Below are positions 8,537-17,180 of a DNA stretch of 64,000 nt, piece by piece. The stretch lies in assembly GCF_900116445.1 (NCBI RefSeq), contig NZ_FPBH01000004.1, positions 186,001-250,000 on the forward strand. The letters are read 5' to 3'. The notes beneath the pieces were generated by a model. The model was given only the letters and a program-made list of their open reading frames with translations, was not told the DNA's origin and ran no database searches. This DNA comes from Paraburkholderia aspalathi. GTDB taxonomy: Bacteria > Pseudomonadota > Gammaproteobacteria > Burkholderiales > Burkholderiaceae. Each line of letters opens with the position of its first letter. The first letter of the stretch is position 1. The position numbers and the translations under genes were made by a program.

Positions 8537-9892
8537 CTACAGCAAGACGGTAAACCGCGTCCCCTCTCCTAGACTACTCACCGTCAACCGCCATTCGTGC
8601 GCCAGAGCGATTTCTTTGCAAATCGCGAGCCCGAGGCCGGCGCCGTCGTGCCGCGCATCCGGGGCACGCCAGAACCGCCTGAAAAGAAAGGGAAGGTATT
8701 CCTGCCTGATGCCAGGCCCCTCGTCCCTCACCTGGATCGAGACGTCATCGATGATCAGCGTGATGACGCTATTGGGCGGCGAAACATTGATCGCGTTCTC
8801 GACGATGTTCTTCAGCAGGATAAAGAGCGCACTCCGGTCCGCCCAGATCGACGATGGCGCATTCAGTGTCTCCAGCTCAAGCTTCACGTGTTTCCGGTCG
8901 GCCCGTCGCTCCAGATAGCCGACGACGTCCTGCGCGACGTCCACACTGCTTACCTCGCCAAAGGTAAGGTTCTGCGATTCGCTGACTTCAGCCAGATGCA
9001 GTAATTGCCGGACCTGGCGCGCCATCAGATCGATCTCGCGAAACAGCAGTTCCTTGTCCTCGATCTCGGGCTGCAGTTCGATCTGGCCACGGATCAGAGT
9101 CAGCGGCGTTTGCAGTTCATGCGCGGCTGACGCCAGAAACTGTTGCTGCACCGTGAAACCATTTTCGAGTCTGCCGAGCGTCTCGTTGAAGGCGCTGATC
9201 AGCGGCCTGATCTCGCTCGGAATCCCCTCGGAGGACAGGCGTGTCGTCAGATTGCGCGGCGTGATCAGCGCAGCGGCGCGCGACGCCTGCCTGAGCGGCT
9301 GGAGTACCCGATGCACGGTAAAGGTCAGCGTCAGCCCGAAAATGATCGTCGCAATGAAAAACGTGATCCGGACGATGTCCGGTATCGGAGCGATCTTCAC
9401 GCCGATCAGCGCCTGGTTCAGGCGCTGACTCGTTGCGGTCTGAATGTAATAGACCGCCTGCCCGTGTGGAACCTGCTGCGTCATTATGTCGAACGGTTTG
9501 CTGTCGATGCTCGCCTGCACGATCCTGCCGTTCGCGGTGGCAGGATCGCCCTCAAGCCATGGACGACTGTCTCGCGTGTCGCCCGACGCGAACAGCACGC
9601 TGCCCCGCTCATCAAGCACGCGATATTGGAGTTCAGTGGGCGCCGCGTTGAACAGCCACGCCTCGCGGTCGGGAAGCCGTACCGAGACCAGATGGCCGGC
9701 ATCGTCGAAGACGAGCCCGTCTACAACATGCATGACCTTCTCCCGCTGTTCGCTGCGACCGAGCGTCTCCTCCGGGAAGTGACTGAACACGTAGATGACG
9801 AGGGTGGCCAGTACGGTCAGGCAAATCGCCAGCGCGGCAATGCTGGTCAGCCACAGGCGCGCGGACAGACTTCGAATCCAGTGATTGAGCAT
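8537..9892 (-). CDS. two-component sensor histidine kinase
   Basis: A 451-residue inner-membrane kinase. It has an N-terminal membrane helix (residues about 12-34), a periplasmic sensor region, a second helix (about 175-195), a HAMP linker, an H-box AAHELQTPLTLIRG with the phosphorylated His near residue 259, and an ATPase domain with NIVENAI (N box), DEGPGI (G1) and GAGLGLAI (G2). It is the last gene of a leftward operon, 56 bases after a response regulator lacking its phosphoacceptor. The complete receiver two genes upstream is the likely phosphate acceptor. The signal is unknown. Confidence 0.88.
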   Translation of the reverse strand: MLNHWIRSLSARLWLTSIAALAICLTVLATLVIYVFSHFPEETLGRSEQREKVMHVVDGLVFDDAGHLVSVRLPDREAWLFNAAPTELQYRVLDERGSVLFASGDTRDSRPWLEGDPATANGRIVQASIDSKPFDIMTQQVPHGQAVYYIQTATSQRLNQALIGVKIAPIPDIVRITFFIATIIFGLTLTFTVHRVLQPLRQASRAAALITPRNLTTRLSSEGIPSEIRPLISAFNETLGRLENGFTVQQQFLASAAHELQTPLTLIRGQIELQPEIEDKELLFREIDLMARQVRQLLHLAEVSESQNLTFGEVSSVDVAQDVVGYLERRADRKHVKLELETLNAPSSIWADRSALFILLKNIVENAINVSPPNSVITLIIDDVSIQVRDEGPGIRQEYLPFLFRRFWRAPDARHDGAGLGLAICKEIALAHEWRLTVSSLGEGTRFTVLL

Positions 9893-9948
9893 GTCGAATG
9901 AGTAGCGGTTGGCTGTCGGTGCTGGATGAGCGCCGGCGGGTTAGCAAT

Positions 9949-10731
9949 TTACCTGAGGCCGGTTCGAACCGGCTCTGCCACGGACGGCGGCATGGACGCC
10001 TGGTACTTTCGCGACACGCCAGAGCTCCAGTCGTCCGATCCCGGACGAAACACATACCCCTTTGCGCGCACCGTCTGAATCAGTCTCGGCACGGCGGCGT
10101 CCTGCTCGATCCGTCTGCGCAGACGGTGCACCCACACGCCCACGGCGGCCAGCCGGGGCGGCGTATCGGGCCAGATGCGCTGCGCGATAACCTCTTTCGA
10201 TAAAACCCGCCCGGGCGCACTCGTGAACAGATTGAGCACCGCGTACTCGGTCTGCTGGAGCGGAACCGGTTCGGCCTGAAACGTGAGGCTGCGCGATGCG
10301 TAATCCAGTTCGAAGCCGTTGAAACTGAACGGCCGCTTGAGCACCGGGTCTTGCAGGGGAGTCTGTACAGTGCGTTTTAGCACGCAGCGGATTCTGGCCA
10401 GCACTTCATGGACGTTGAACGGCTTGCAGATGAAATCGTCAGCGCCGCATTCAAGGGCCACAATGCGCTCCGTGACGTCATCCCGTTCGCCGAGCATGAT
10501 GACCGGCAGGTCGTCGCCGCCGCGTCGCAGCGCCTGCAGCGCGGCAAGGCCGCTGCCCCAGGTCGCGCCGCTCGTCATCACGATCAGTGCCGGCCGTTCC
10601 ACCTCCACGCGCTGTGTGACCTTGCCAGGTTCGTACAGAACCGCGACATCGAAACCGCTCGACTGCAGGTAGGTGCGCAGCGCGTCACGACACGCGGGAT
10701 CGCTGTCGACTATCAGAATCAGCTGTTTCAT
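9949..10731 (-). CDS. OmpR-type response regulator lacking phosphoacceptor Asp
   Basis: A 260-residue protein with a receiver domain (about 1-120) and a winged-helix DNA-binding domain (about 135-230, with RIWPDTPP and VHRLRRRIEQ). The acidic pocket is present (VDSDP, residues 8-12) and so is the Lys in CKPFN. The strand that should end in the phosphorylated Asp reads LIVMTSG, putting Thr53 at that site. Phosphorylation-independent or heterodimer-based control is a reasonable inference. The start at 10731 has GAGGGGC upstream and overlaps the stop of the preceding regulator gene. Confidence 0.85.
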   Translation of the reverse strand: MKQLILIVDSDPACRDALRTYLQSSGFDVAVLYEPGKVTQRVEVERPALIVMTSGATWGSGLAALQALRRGGDDLPVIMLGERDDVTERIVALECGADDFICKPFNVHEVLARIRCVLKRTVQTPLQDPVLKRPFSFNGFELDYASRSLTFQAEPVPLQQTEYAVLNLFTSAPGRVLSKEVIAQRIWPDTPPRLAAVGVWVHRLRRRIEQDAAVPRLIQTVRAKGYVFRPGSDDWSSGVSRKYQASMPPSVAEPVRTGLR

Positions 10732-11459
10732 ACGCCCCTCTTTGCTGACACAGGTTGGTCGGGCAAATCGCCCGGTCCGTTTTCGTTGGCGGCCTGCAGC
10801 GCGAAACCTGCGCCACGGATGTTTGCGAGCCGCGTCGTGGAGCCTAGCGTCGTCAGCTTCTTGCGCAACCGGTGCAAGGTCACTTCCAGCGCGTTGGGCG
10901 TCACCGCCTCGCCCAGGCCCCAGGCTGCATGTTCGAGTGCCGCGTGCCGTACGGTCCGGCCGGCCGCCTTCACAAGGCACAGCATTATCTGCAATTCGGC
11001 GGGCGCGAGCAGGACCGCCCCGGCACCGCGGCACATCGCGCGCTGCTGCGGATCCACGATGATGTCGGCGAACGACAGGACCAGTTCCGCCAGCGTCGGC
11101 GGCCGGCGCATCAGCGTGCGTACCCGGGCGACCAGTTCACTCATCGCGAACGGCTTGGTCACATAGTCGTCGGCGCCGCTCTCGAGGCCGTCCACGCGGT
11201 CATGCAGCGCATCGCGTGCGGTCAGCATCAGGCAGGGCGTCATCTGGCCTGCTGCACGCAACGCGCGCAGGAAGGTAAGCCCATCCCCGTCAGGCAAGCC
11301 GCGGTCGATGATCAGCACCGCGTAGTCGCCCCGGTTCACACCGTAGCTGGCCTCGGAGACAGTAGAGAACAGATCGGTTTCGATTCCCGCAGATGACAGG
11401 GCCTGGCGCACCATCGCGGCCAGGCGCTTGTGGTCTTCGATCAGTGCGACTCGCGACAT
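10728..11459 (-). CDS. OmpR-type response regulator
   Basis: A 243-residue regulator with an intact receiver: acidic pair in IEDHKR, phosphoacceptor Asp in LIIDRGLPD (about residue 53), conserved Thr in LMLTARD and Lys in VTKPF. The winged-helix domain carries ALEVTLHRLRKKL. It is the probable partner of the kinase at 8537-9892. It begins 10 bases after the mipA-like gene stop and its own stop overlaps the next start by four bases. That places outer-membrane gene, two regulators and kinase in one transcript. Confidence 0.9.
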   Translation of the reverse strand: MSRVALIEDHKRLAAMVRQALSSAGIETDLFSTVSEASYGVNRGDYAVLIIDRGLPDGDGLTFLRALRAAGQMTPCLMLTARDALHDRVDGLESGADDYVTKPFAMSELVARVRTLMRRPPTLAELVLSFADIIVDPQQRAMCRGAGAVLLAPAELQIMLCLVKAAGRTVRHAALEHAAWGLGEAVTPNALEVTLHRLRKKLTTLGSTTRLANIRGAGFALQAANENGPGDLPDQPVSAKRGV

Positions 11460-11469
11460 GACGCTGCGC

Positions 11470-12288
11470 TCATTTGAATTGATAAAGGTAGCCGAGCTTG
11501 ACCTGAGGAATGTATCTCTTTCCGACGATCGGGCTGTCGGTGATGCCGCTGCTGAGATGGGTCACCCCTAAATCGAAACTCACCATCTGATGGCGGGTGA
11601 ACCTGTAGTCCACTCGCGTACCGATCGACATGTCGTAGGACGCCTTGCCCGTGTATTCGGGGCGTCCCGCCTGCACCTCCGACGGCCGTACGCCATAGTA
11701 ATAGTTGACATATTTGCTGCTTAACCATTCAATGCCGGCGTGCGGCTCGACTGACCAGTTGCCCAGATCGAAGGACTTGCTGAAGTCGAGGTTAGCCGTC
11801 TCACCCTTATTCCCTCCCAACAGGTAGTCGCCCGACAGCGTACCGAACGCGGTTTTCCATGCGAGCGCCGGACCATACCAGAACGCGCCGCTGCGGTTCT
11901 CCATGCCGTTCAGGATCGGCGCGTCGGACCCCTTGTAGCCGCCGAAGACGTCGAACTTGCCGCGCAGCGTGACGGTCACATCGCTCCACTTGCCGACCTT
12001 CAGATCGACCGTGGTGCCGAAGGCGTGCACCCATTTGTTGTCGAAGGAAATCAGCGGAATCGCCGCGACCCGGCTGCCGTCGCCTCGGTAGGGCGACGAC
12101 TCGATTCCGACTGCCGCGCCGAGGCCCCAGTGCGTCACATTCGTCGCATTGCTCAGCACGGTGAAGCCGCTGTCTTCCGCCTCGGGCGGGTCCGCACTGA
12201 CACCGTCTGCCCAGGCCGCGCCCGAATACAGAAAGGCCGATGTGACGGCCAACAGCAGCGGGTGCTTACGGCGGAGAGTTTTTTTCAC
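11470..12288 (-). CDS. MipA/OmpV-family outer membrane protein
   Basis: A 272-residue predicted outer-membrane barrel. The signal peptide KKTLRRKHPLLLAVTSAFLY ends at AWA. The mature part has the family pattern: GLGAAVGIESSPYRGDGSR at the start, repeated aromatic amphipathic strands and a final phenylalanine (LGYLYQFK, terminal KLGYLYQF before Lys). MipA is known as a scaffold for murein synthesis enzymes; relatives respond to antibiotics and metals. I prefer the GTG at 12288 with AGGA upstream over a TTG at 12321. As first gene of an operon with two regulators and a kinase, it is probably their target. Confidence 0.82.
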   Translation of the reverse strand: MKKTLRRKHPLLLAVTSAFLYSGAAWADGVSADPPEAEDSGFTVLSNATNVTHWGLGAAVGIESSPYRGDGSRVAAIPLISFDNKWVHAFGTTVDLKVGKWSDVTVTLRGKFDVFGGYKGSDAPILNGMENRSGAFWYGPALAWKTAFGTLSGDYLLGGNKGETANLDFSKSFDLGNWSVEPHAGIEWLSSKYVNYYYGVRPSEVQAGRPEYTGKASYDMSIGTRVDYRFTRHQMVSFDLGVTHLSSGITDSPIVGKRYIPQVKLGYLYQFK

Positions 12289-12439
12289 AGTCGTTCCTAC
12301 AAGTGGATGGATGAGACGCAATCGACTTTAGGACCGGCCGACTTACCCGTTACTTACTCACAAAAAGGCGGCGAATCGAGCGAGACGCGGCGCAAGCTTC
12401 GCGCAGAAGCGCGGCTCAGCGGGCAGTCCCCCGCTCGTA

Positions 12440-12855
12440 TCGCGCCCGTGGACCTGCCGGGCAACCGGGCAACCGTGCGCCGCAGGGCGTCGAGTAAGAG
12501 AACACGACAGGCACCGCCAGCAGGCTGAGCGCCGCGGAGGTCAACAGGCCGCCGATCACCGCAAAGGCCATCGCTGTCGGAAACTCGCGTCGGCGCCGAA
12601 GCCGAGCGCGCTCGGCAGCATGCCCGCGGTCATCGCTACCGTCGTCATCACGATGGCCCTCGCGTGCTTCATGCAGGCATCTGCGAGTGCTTCCACCATC
12701 GGCACTTGCCGCAGCTGAAGATTGCGGATCGTGTAGCCGAGAGCCGTCAGCCAGACCTCGCTGACGGATACCAGGCGCCCTTCTGAATCGATCGAATGCA
12801 ACATGGCCGGGGTGGCCGCATACAGCATCCGGTAGCATCGCTCGTCGGTATCCAG
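12440..12855 (-). pseudogene. chimeric remnant: PAS fragment joined to RND efflux C-terminus
   Basis: On the minus strand a PAS-domain beginning (RMLYAATPAMLHSIDSEGRL, about 12834-12732) runs into an unrelated piece of an AcrB-type pump: EALADACMKHARAIVMTT and GMLPSALGFGAD. A frameshift follows near 12570, then AFAVIGGLLTSAALSLLAVP. These are the C-terminal pump segment and its last membrane helix. No start, no complete domain and mixed frames mark it as debris from two genes. Confidence 0.6.
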
Positions 12856-12910
12856 CGTTGCTTGCCTGGACGATTCGTGATCCAGTGTGGCGAGGATGGC
12901 ATTCGTGAGT

Positions 12911-14233
12911 TCAAGCAGCGCCGAGTCGTATTCGGCGGGCATCCGCCCCACCCACCTCCCTGGTAAAGGCAAGCAGGAGCTCGCCGAGCCGAACCGGCTG
13001 CTCCTGCTGGATCCAGTGACCGGCGCCGTCGATCAGCTCGATGTCCCGCATTCTCGTCGTCGCCTTCGTCCTCATGAGCTCGAGCGCGCCCGGCGCCGAA
13101 TAGGTGCCCCAATCGCTCTTTGCGCCAATGAAGAGCGACGGAACGTCGATCGTCCTGCCCGAAAACAGGCGCAGCTCAGCGTTCAGATCAGGATCGGAAA
13201 AGACGCGATAAGCCTGCAGGGCACCCTGGAACCCTGTGCGGCCGTACTCCTGCGTGTACACCCGAAGTTCCGGCTCGGTGAGCCATTTGCAAGCCATGAC
13301 TTCGGCGGAGGAAGGCTGGAATGGAGCAACGGTCTCGGGCATCGTCTTGCCGAGATCCATGACGTAATAGGTGGGCATCTGTGCAAGTTCTGCTGCGGTC
13401 AGCGCTTTCAACGGATGCGGCGTGTTTCCCGGCCAGTCGGCGCTCTTGACATAGAAAAACGCACGAAGAAACGCGTGCAAGCCCTGAGGAGGGTTCCACA
13501 TGTCACGGTTCGCCTCCCGTGTGCTCAGGTATTGCTGGTAATACTCTCTCGGCGGGTCGAGCGCCGCCAGCGCAGCCGCTAACTTTTGATTGCCGGTGTT
13601 CGGTTGAACCGACGATGCCTCGCTTTGCGCAGTGTTGAACGGAAGCGTCGGCGCACCGGGGAACGGCGCGCTCATCAGCACAACCGAGGGAAAGACGTCA
13701 GGCCGGGCTAGCGCACAATAGGCCGCCACGGGCGAGCCCAGATCGTGGCCGACGAGCATTGCCGTACGCCGATACCCCAACGCCAACACCAGTCCGAGGG
13801 CGTCGCGCGTCATGTTCAAAAAGCTGAAAGGCGCCAGCGGGGCGTCATAGTCGTTCACCCAACCGGTGGTGCGTCCAAAACCCCGCTGGTCGGGCGCCAC
13901 GACATGGTAGCCGGCATCAGCCAGGATGGGGATCAGGTGTCGCCAGCCGTAAGCCAGATCGGGGAAACCATGCAGAAGCAATGCCAGCGGCCGGCCGGGG
14001 TCCTCGTAACCTGCCTCGAGAACATGGACATCGAGGCCGTTGACCCCATGGATCATGCGCGAGCGGACGCCCTTGGGAAGCGTTCCCTCGCCATATGTGG
14101 ATGTGGACAAATCAATTCCTCCTATGAGGTTTGCGCGGGCGGGTCGGATGAAAGAGGCAAACAGGCTGAGCGCGCCCATCGCCAGGACGGCTCGTCGGGA
14201 CGCCGATGGCTTGACGCCAAGTGGATCACTCAT
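12911..14233 (-). CDS. exported alpha/beta hydrolase (epoxide-hydrolase-like)
   Basis: A 440-residue alpha/beta-fold hydrolase. The N-terminus SASRRAVLAMGALSLFASF with a later PARA resembles a twin-arginine or Sec leader, so it is probably exported. The core shows LLLHGFPDLAYGWRHLIP (oxyanion HGFP), PDQRGFGRT, the nucleophile motif VGHDLGSPVA with Asp as nucleophile, and the catalytic His in GAGHWIQQEQP. Asp nucleophile and HGFP point to epoxide hydrolases or haloalkane dehalogenases. I chose the ATG at 14233. It is divergent from the TetR gene at 14549 and separated by a palindrome, which suggests repression by that regulator. Confidence 0.8.
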   Translation of the reverse strand: MSDPLGVKPSASRRAVLAMGALSLFASFIRPARANLIGGIDLSTSTYGEGTLPKGVRSRMIHGVNGLDVHVLEAGYEDPGRPLALLLHGFPDLAYGWRHLIPILADAGYHVVAPDQRGFGRTTGWVNDYDAPLAPFSFLNMTRDALGLVLALGYRRTAMLVGHDLGSPVAAYCALARPDVFPSVVLMSAPFPGAPTLPFNTAQSEASSVQPNTGNQKLAAALAALDPPREYYQQYLSTREANRDMWNPPQGLHAFLRAFFYVKSADWPGNTPHPLKALTAAELAQMPTYYVMDLGKTMPETVAPFQPSSAEVMACKWLTEPELRVYTQEYGRTGFQGALQAYRVFSDPDLNAELRLFSGRTIDVPSLFIGAKSDWGTYSAPGALELMRTKATTRMRDIELIDGAGHWIQQEQPVRLGELLLAFTREVGGADARRIRLGAA

Positions 14234-14482
14234 GAGGGAACGACCCGTCCGCGCGCAAACGCTGTCTTCAGCTTCAGCGATAACGCACGCGACGAATGAT
14301 TCGCACGGCAACAGGGCGATCGAGCACGATCAGCCCCGGCACGAAGACGCTGTGCATGCGATGAACGCAAAAATCCGCACATTTCGCCTTCAGTTATTCC
14401 TGCCGCAGTCCGGGCAGGCTGCGCATCACGGAACGAACCTTCCTGACTTGCAATTGGGTCGAGGCGCATCGATGACTCCTTA

Positions 14483-14515
14483 TATGGTGATCGCCATAGT
14501 ATAGTAATCACCATA
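14483..14515. promoter_or_regulatory. candidate TetR operator
   Basis: TATGGTGAT (14483-14491) and ATCACCATA (14507-14515) form a perfect 9-base inverted repeat with a 15-base spacer. It lies between the divergent hydrolase and TetR genes, 33 bases before the TetR start. Position and symmetry suit an autoregulatory operator. Confidence 0.6.
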
Positions 14516-14548
14516 GAATCATCAAGCGGAACATGCTATGTTCTCGGC

Positions 14549-15130
14549 ATGCCACGTACGACTGATGCCCGCCCTCGCGCCATTGCCACCGCCCAACGGC
14601 TGTTTCGCATCCAGGGCTACACTGCGACCGGATTGACCCAGATCCTCGAAGAAAGCGGTGCGCCTAAAGGATCGTTCTACTTTCACTTTCCACGCGGCAA
14701 GGCACAACTCGCAGAAGAAGCAATCGATGACTACGTTGCGAATAGGATTGCTGTGTTGCGTAACATCTCGGCGGATACGACGGGTGACCCTCTGAATTTT
14801 GTTCATCAGATTTTCAGCACATTTGCGGCCGAAATGGTCGCCTCTGATTTTCGGTATGGATGTCTGATGCAGAATCTGGCCAATGAGCTGCCCGCGCTCG
14901 ACGCTGAGTTAACCAAACGCGTAGCGCGCGGATTTGCTGAGTCGACCGAGATTATTGCGGAGCATTTCAAGGGGTGCGGCTTCGCTCCCGCGCGCGCGTC
15001 CGCTACGGCAGCCGCATTGGTAGCCGCCCTCGAAGGCGCGCGGACTATCGCCCGCCTCGAACGCACGCCGGCTGTATTCGAGGCGCTGGCAGAGGTTAGT
15101 GCCCAACGGTGGGCGGCGCCCGGGGATTGA
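14549..15130 (+). CDS. TetR/AcrR-family transcriptional regulator
   Basis: A 193-residue regulator. The N-terminal helix-turn-helix is typical: ATAQRLFRIQGYTATGLTQI, then GAPKGSFYFHFPRGKAQLA. The C-terminal half is the TetR_C-like ligand pocket, with CLMQNLANELPA as in the AcrR group that senses small lipophilic molecules. The gene lies next to a palindrome and divergent from an alpha/beta hydrolase gene, so it probably represses itself and that gene. The ligand is unknown. Confidence 0.88.
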   Translation: MPRTTDARPRAIATAQRLFRIQGYTATGLTQILEESGAPKGSFYFHFPRGKAQLAEEAIDDYVANRIAVLRNISADTTGDPLNFVHQIFSTFAAEMVASDFRYGCLMQNLANELPALDAELTKRVARGFAESTEIIAEHFKGCGFAPARASATAAALVAALEGARTIARLERTPAVFEALAEVSAQRWAAPGD

Positions 15131-15228
15131 TGGACTCCAAACGGGGAGCAACGGGCCCGCGCTATCTTCGCGGCCGTCGCCGCCCCACAGCTCATCGCGA
15201 GAGGCCGTTTGGACGCGTCCTTCTGCGT

Positions 15229-15740
15229 TCAGGTTGATCGGCTCATTCCCCCGATTCCTGCAATTGCCCGCAAGTCCCGAGGAAGGCCGCCCACAAACAG
15301 CGAGGTGATCCACTGGATAAACGCCTCGGTCCGCGCGGGCGCGAACTGTCTGGACGGCCGAACGAGACAGATTCCTTCGTCTGCGTCGAAACGCCATTGT
15401 GGCAAGACCTGGACCAAGGTGCCGGTTGCGAAGTCGGAGACCATCGCCCAGTCGCGGAAACCGACGATGCCAATACCGCGGCCCGCTGCTTCGAGCAGGG
15501 CGCCTATGTCGTTCGAACGATAGGTTCCAGCCGGCATGATAGTCTCGTGCCAGTTGTCTTTGCGCATCCGCCATTCATGCGTCGAGACGGGCCCGGTGTA
15601 GCGAAGCAGGTTGTGCCCCGACAATGCGGCTGGAGACGCGGGAACACGGTGACGCTGCAGATAATCCCGCGAGTTGTCGGGCGTAAGCAGTGGGCCGTCG
15701 AACGCGACGGTGAGAGTCGCACGCGAACGGATCGCTCAAA
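15229..15740 (-). pseudogene. LysR-type regulator C-terminal fragment
   Basis: The minus strand encodes part of a LysR substrate-binding domain: a block with PLLTPDNSRDYLQRHRVPAS in one frame, then HNLLRYTGPVSTHEWRM, GTYRSNDIGALLEAAGRGIG and LVQVLPQWRFD in the frame ending at 15229. The helix-turn-helix part is missing and there is at least one frame change near 15640. It is a remnant. Confidence 0.6.
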
Positions 15741-15923
15741 CGGAAATCAGCCGTCGGGCGTAGGTTAGATCCGCCGAATCATCGGTCGTCGCTTCCCAAA
15801 CTGGCGTATCGTTGCTCGTCAGCAGACGTTCAGCCGCCGACTGCGAAAGACCGCTTCTTTAATTGGGCGGGATGTCAAGGGTCGAGATGCATCTGCCCGT
15901 CGTCTGCATAGCTGATGTTGGCC

Positions 15924-16079
15924 CTAGCGGCCGACGACGAGCAGGGTGAGCACCCATAACTCGCCACCCACATCGCTGACGAAAAATTCGTCCACCATTC
16001 CGGCGCGGAAAAACGCTTTGGCTTGCGCCGGCGTCCACATCTCGAACTCCTGCTCGAACAGCTCGCCCGGTGTCGCCAT
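15924..16079 (-). CDS. small hypothetical protein
   Basis: A 51-residue frame starting at the ATG at 16079 with GGAGG eight bases upstream. The predicted protein (MATPGELFEQEFEMW... ending LWVLTLLVVGR) has an acidic amphipathic N-terminus and a hydrophobic C-terminus. I do not recognise the family. The good ribosome site and regular composition favour a real gene; the short length and nearby debris argue for caution. Confidence 0.4.
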   Translation of the reverse strand: MATPGELFEQEFEMWTPAQAKAFFRAGMVDEFFVSDVGGELWVLTLLVVGR

Positions 16080-16266
16080 GCAATCGCCTCCGGCCGTCGG
16101 GCGGCAGTGTACCAAGACGTTTCCGCAAAATGTCGCGAGGGAAAAGAAAAACGAATGGTGTCAACCGTTTCCCCGGGGAAACGGCCAACTTTCGGAGACG
16201 AGTCCTGATATCCCGCTGGCGCAAATACAGGACAGTTACGGTCCTGGCCGCAACCGGTGAATTGCG

Positions 16267-16959
16267 CTAACCATCTGCACTGTGACCATCTTCATGAACA
16301 AGCAACTCGACCACAGAACCGTTTCCCGGCCGGCTCTCGATTTTCAGATGCGCGTGCATCATCCTCGCCCGCTCGGCCATCCCCAACAGTCCATACGACC
16401 CGAGGCGGCGCACTGGCATATCGAACCCTTTTCCGTTGTCTCTCACGACCAGTTCAATTTTAGAACCCGATTTGGTGAGCCTGATCTCTACGTGCGACGC
16501 AGACGCGTGGCGTAAGACATTCGTCAATGACTCCTGGACGATGCGAAAAATTCCTGCCGTACGCATTTCAGACAGACGCGGTTCAGGACCCACCGCACTG
16601 AGTCGACATGAAATCTCCGTGCGACGGCTGAAGTCGTCCGCCAGCCACTCAAGTGCAGGTACGATCCCCAGGTCCAACGCAGCGGGCCGCACTTGATTCA
16701 CCACACTGCGTACAACGCCCATGATCGTGTCGAGGAGCTTTTTCATCTCGTCGGCCTTTTGCGCCGCAATCGAATCAGGCAACAGTTCTTGCCTTAAAAG
16801 CAACACCTCCGTTCTCAAAGCGGTAAGCAGTTGTCCCAGCTCATCGTGCATCTCCATTGCGATGAGCTTTCGCTCACCTTCCCGAACGGCTTCAAGGTGA
16901 ACGGACAATGCCTCGAGCGCAGATAACGCTGGCAATCCTCGCGGGGTGTGTTTGCTCAT
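16267..16959 (-). CDS. NarX/UhpB-type sensor histidine kinase, probably 5' truncated
   Basis: About 230 residues holding only the HisKA_3 dimerisation helix and ATPase domain. The phosphorylated His is in MEMHDELGQLLTAL, the N box is IVQESLTNVLRHA, and G boxes are DNGKGFDM and GSYGLLGMAERA. No sensor or membrane part is present. A Tn3-type inverted repeat starts at 16995, 36 bases upstream of the ATG used here, and probably removed the 5' part. No response regulator lies alongside. It may be a soluble kinase or a remnant. Confidence 0.65.
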   Translation of the reverse strand: MSKHTPRGLPALSALEALSVHLEAVREGERKLIAMEMHDELGQLLTALRTEVLLLRQELLPDSIAAQKADEMKKLLDTIMGVVRSVVNQVRPAALDLGIVPALEWLADDFSRRTEISCRLSAVGPEPRLSEMRTAGIFRIVQESLTNVLRHASASHVEIRLTKSGSKIELVVRDNGKGFDMPVRRLGSYGLLGMAERARMMHAHLKIESRPGNGSVVELLVHEDGHSADG

Positions 16960-16994
16960 TCGGCCGACCTTCAATTCGAGCAGCTTGCGATGGT

Positions 16995-17166
16995 GGGGTA
17001 ATCGTACTTTTCGTGCGGAATCTGGCGGTAGTCGCATGCAGAGCAACTCGCAGCAAGGCTCAGCGGCTCCACGGTTTTCGAGCAATCGGAGAACGCGCAG
17101 ATCGTTGATCGATAAGGGGTCTCAGGATCAAACCGCCAGAAATTGCACGAAAAGTACGATTACCCC
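16995..17166. repeat. pair of Tn3-family terminal inverted repeats (172 bp)
   Basis: GGGGTAATCGTACTTTTCGT at 16995 is repeated in inverse orientation ending at 17166. The two arms run about 35 bases each with few mismatches and enclose about 100 bases. GGGG-starting 38-bp repeats are the hallmark of Tn3 transposons. A pair this close resembles the miniature Tn3-derived elements. Flanking five-base sequences (ATGGT and GAAAG) do not match, so no target duplication is seen. Confidence 0.65.
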
Positions 17167-17180
17167 GAAAGGCGCATCTG

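Noticed and set aside
16990..17171. 5-bp target duplication around the paired Tn3-type ends
   Set aside because: ATGGT and GAAAG differ completely.
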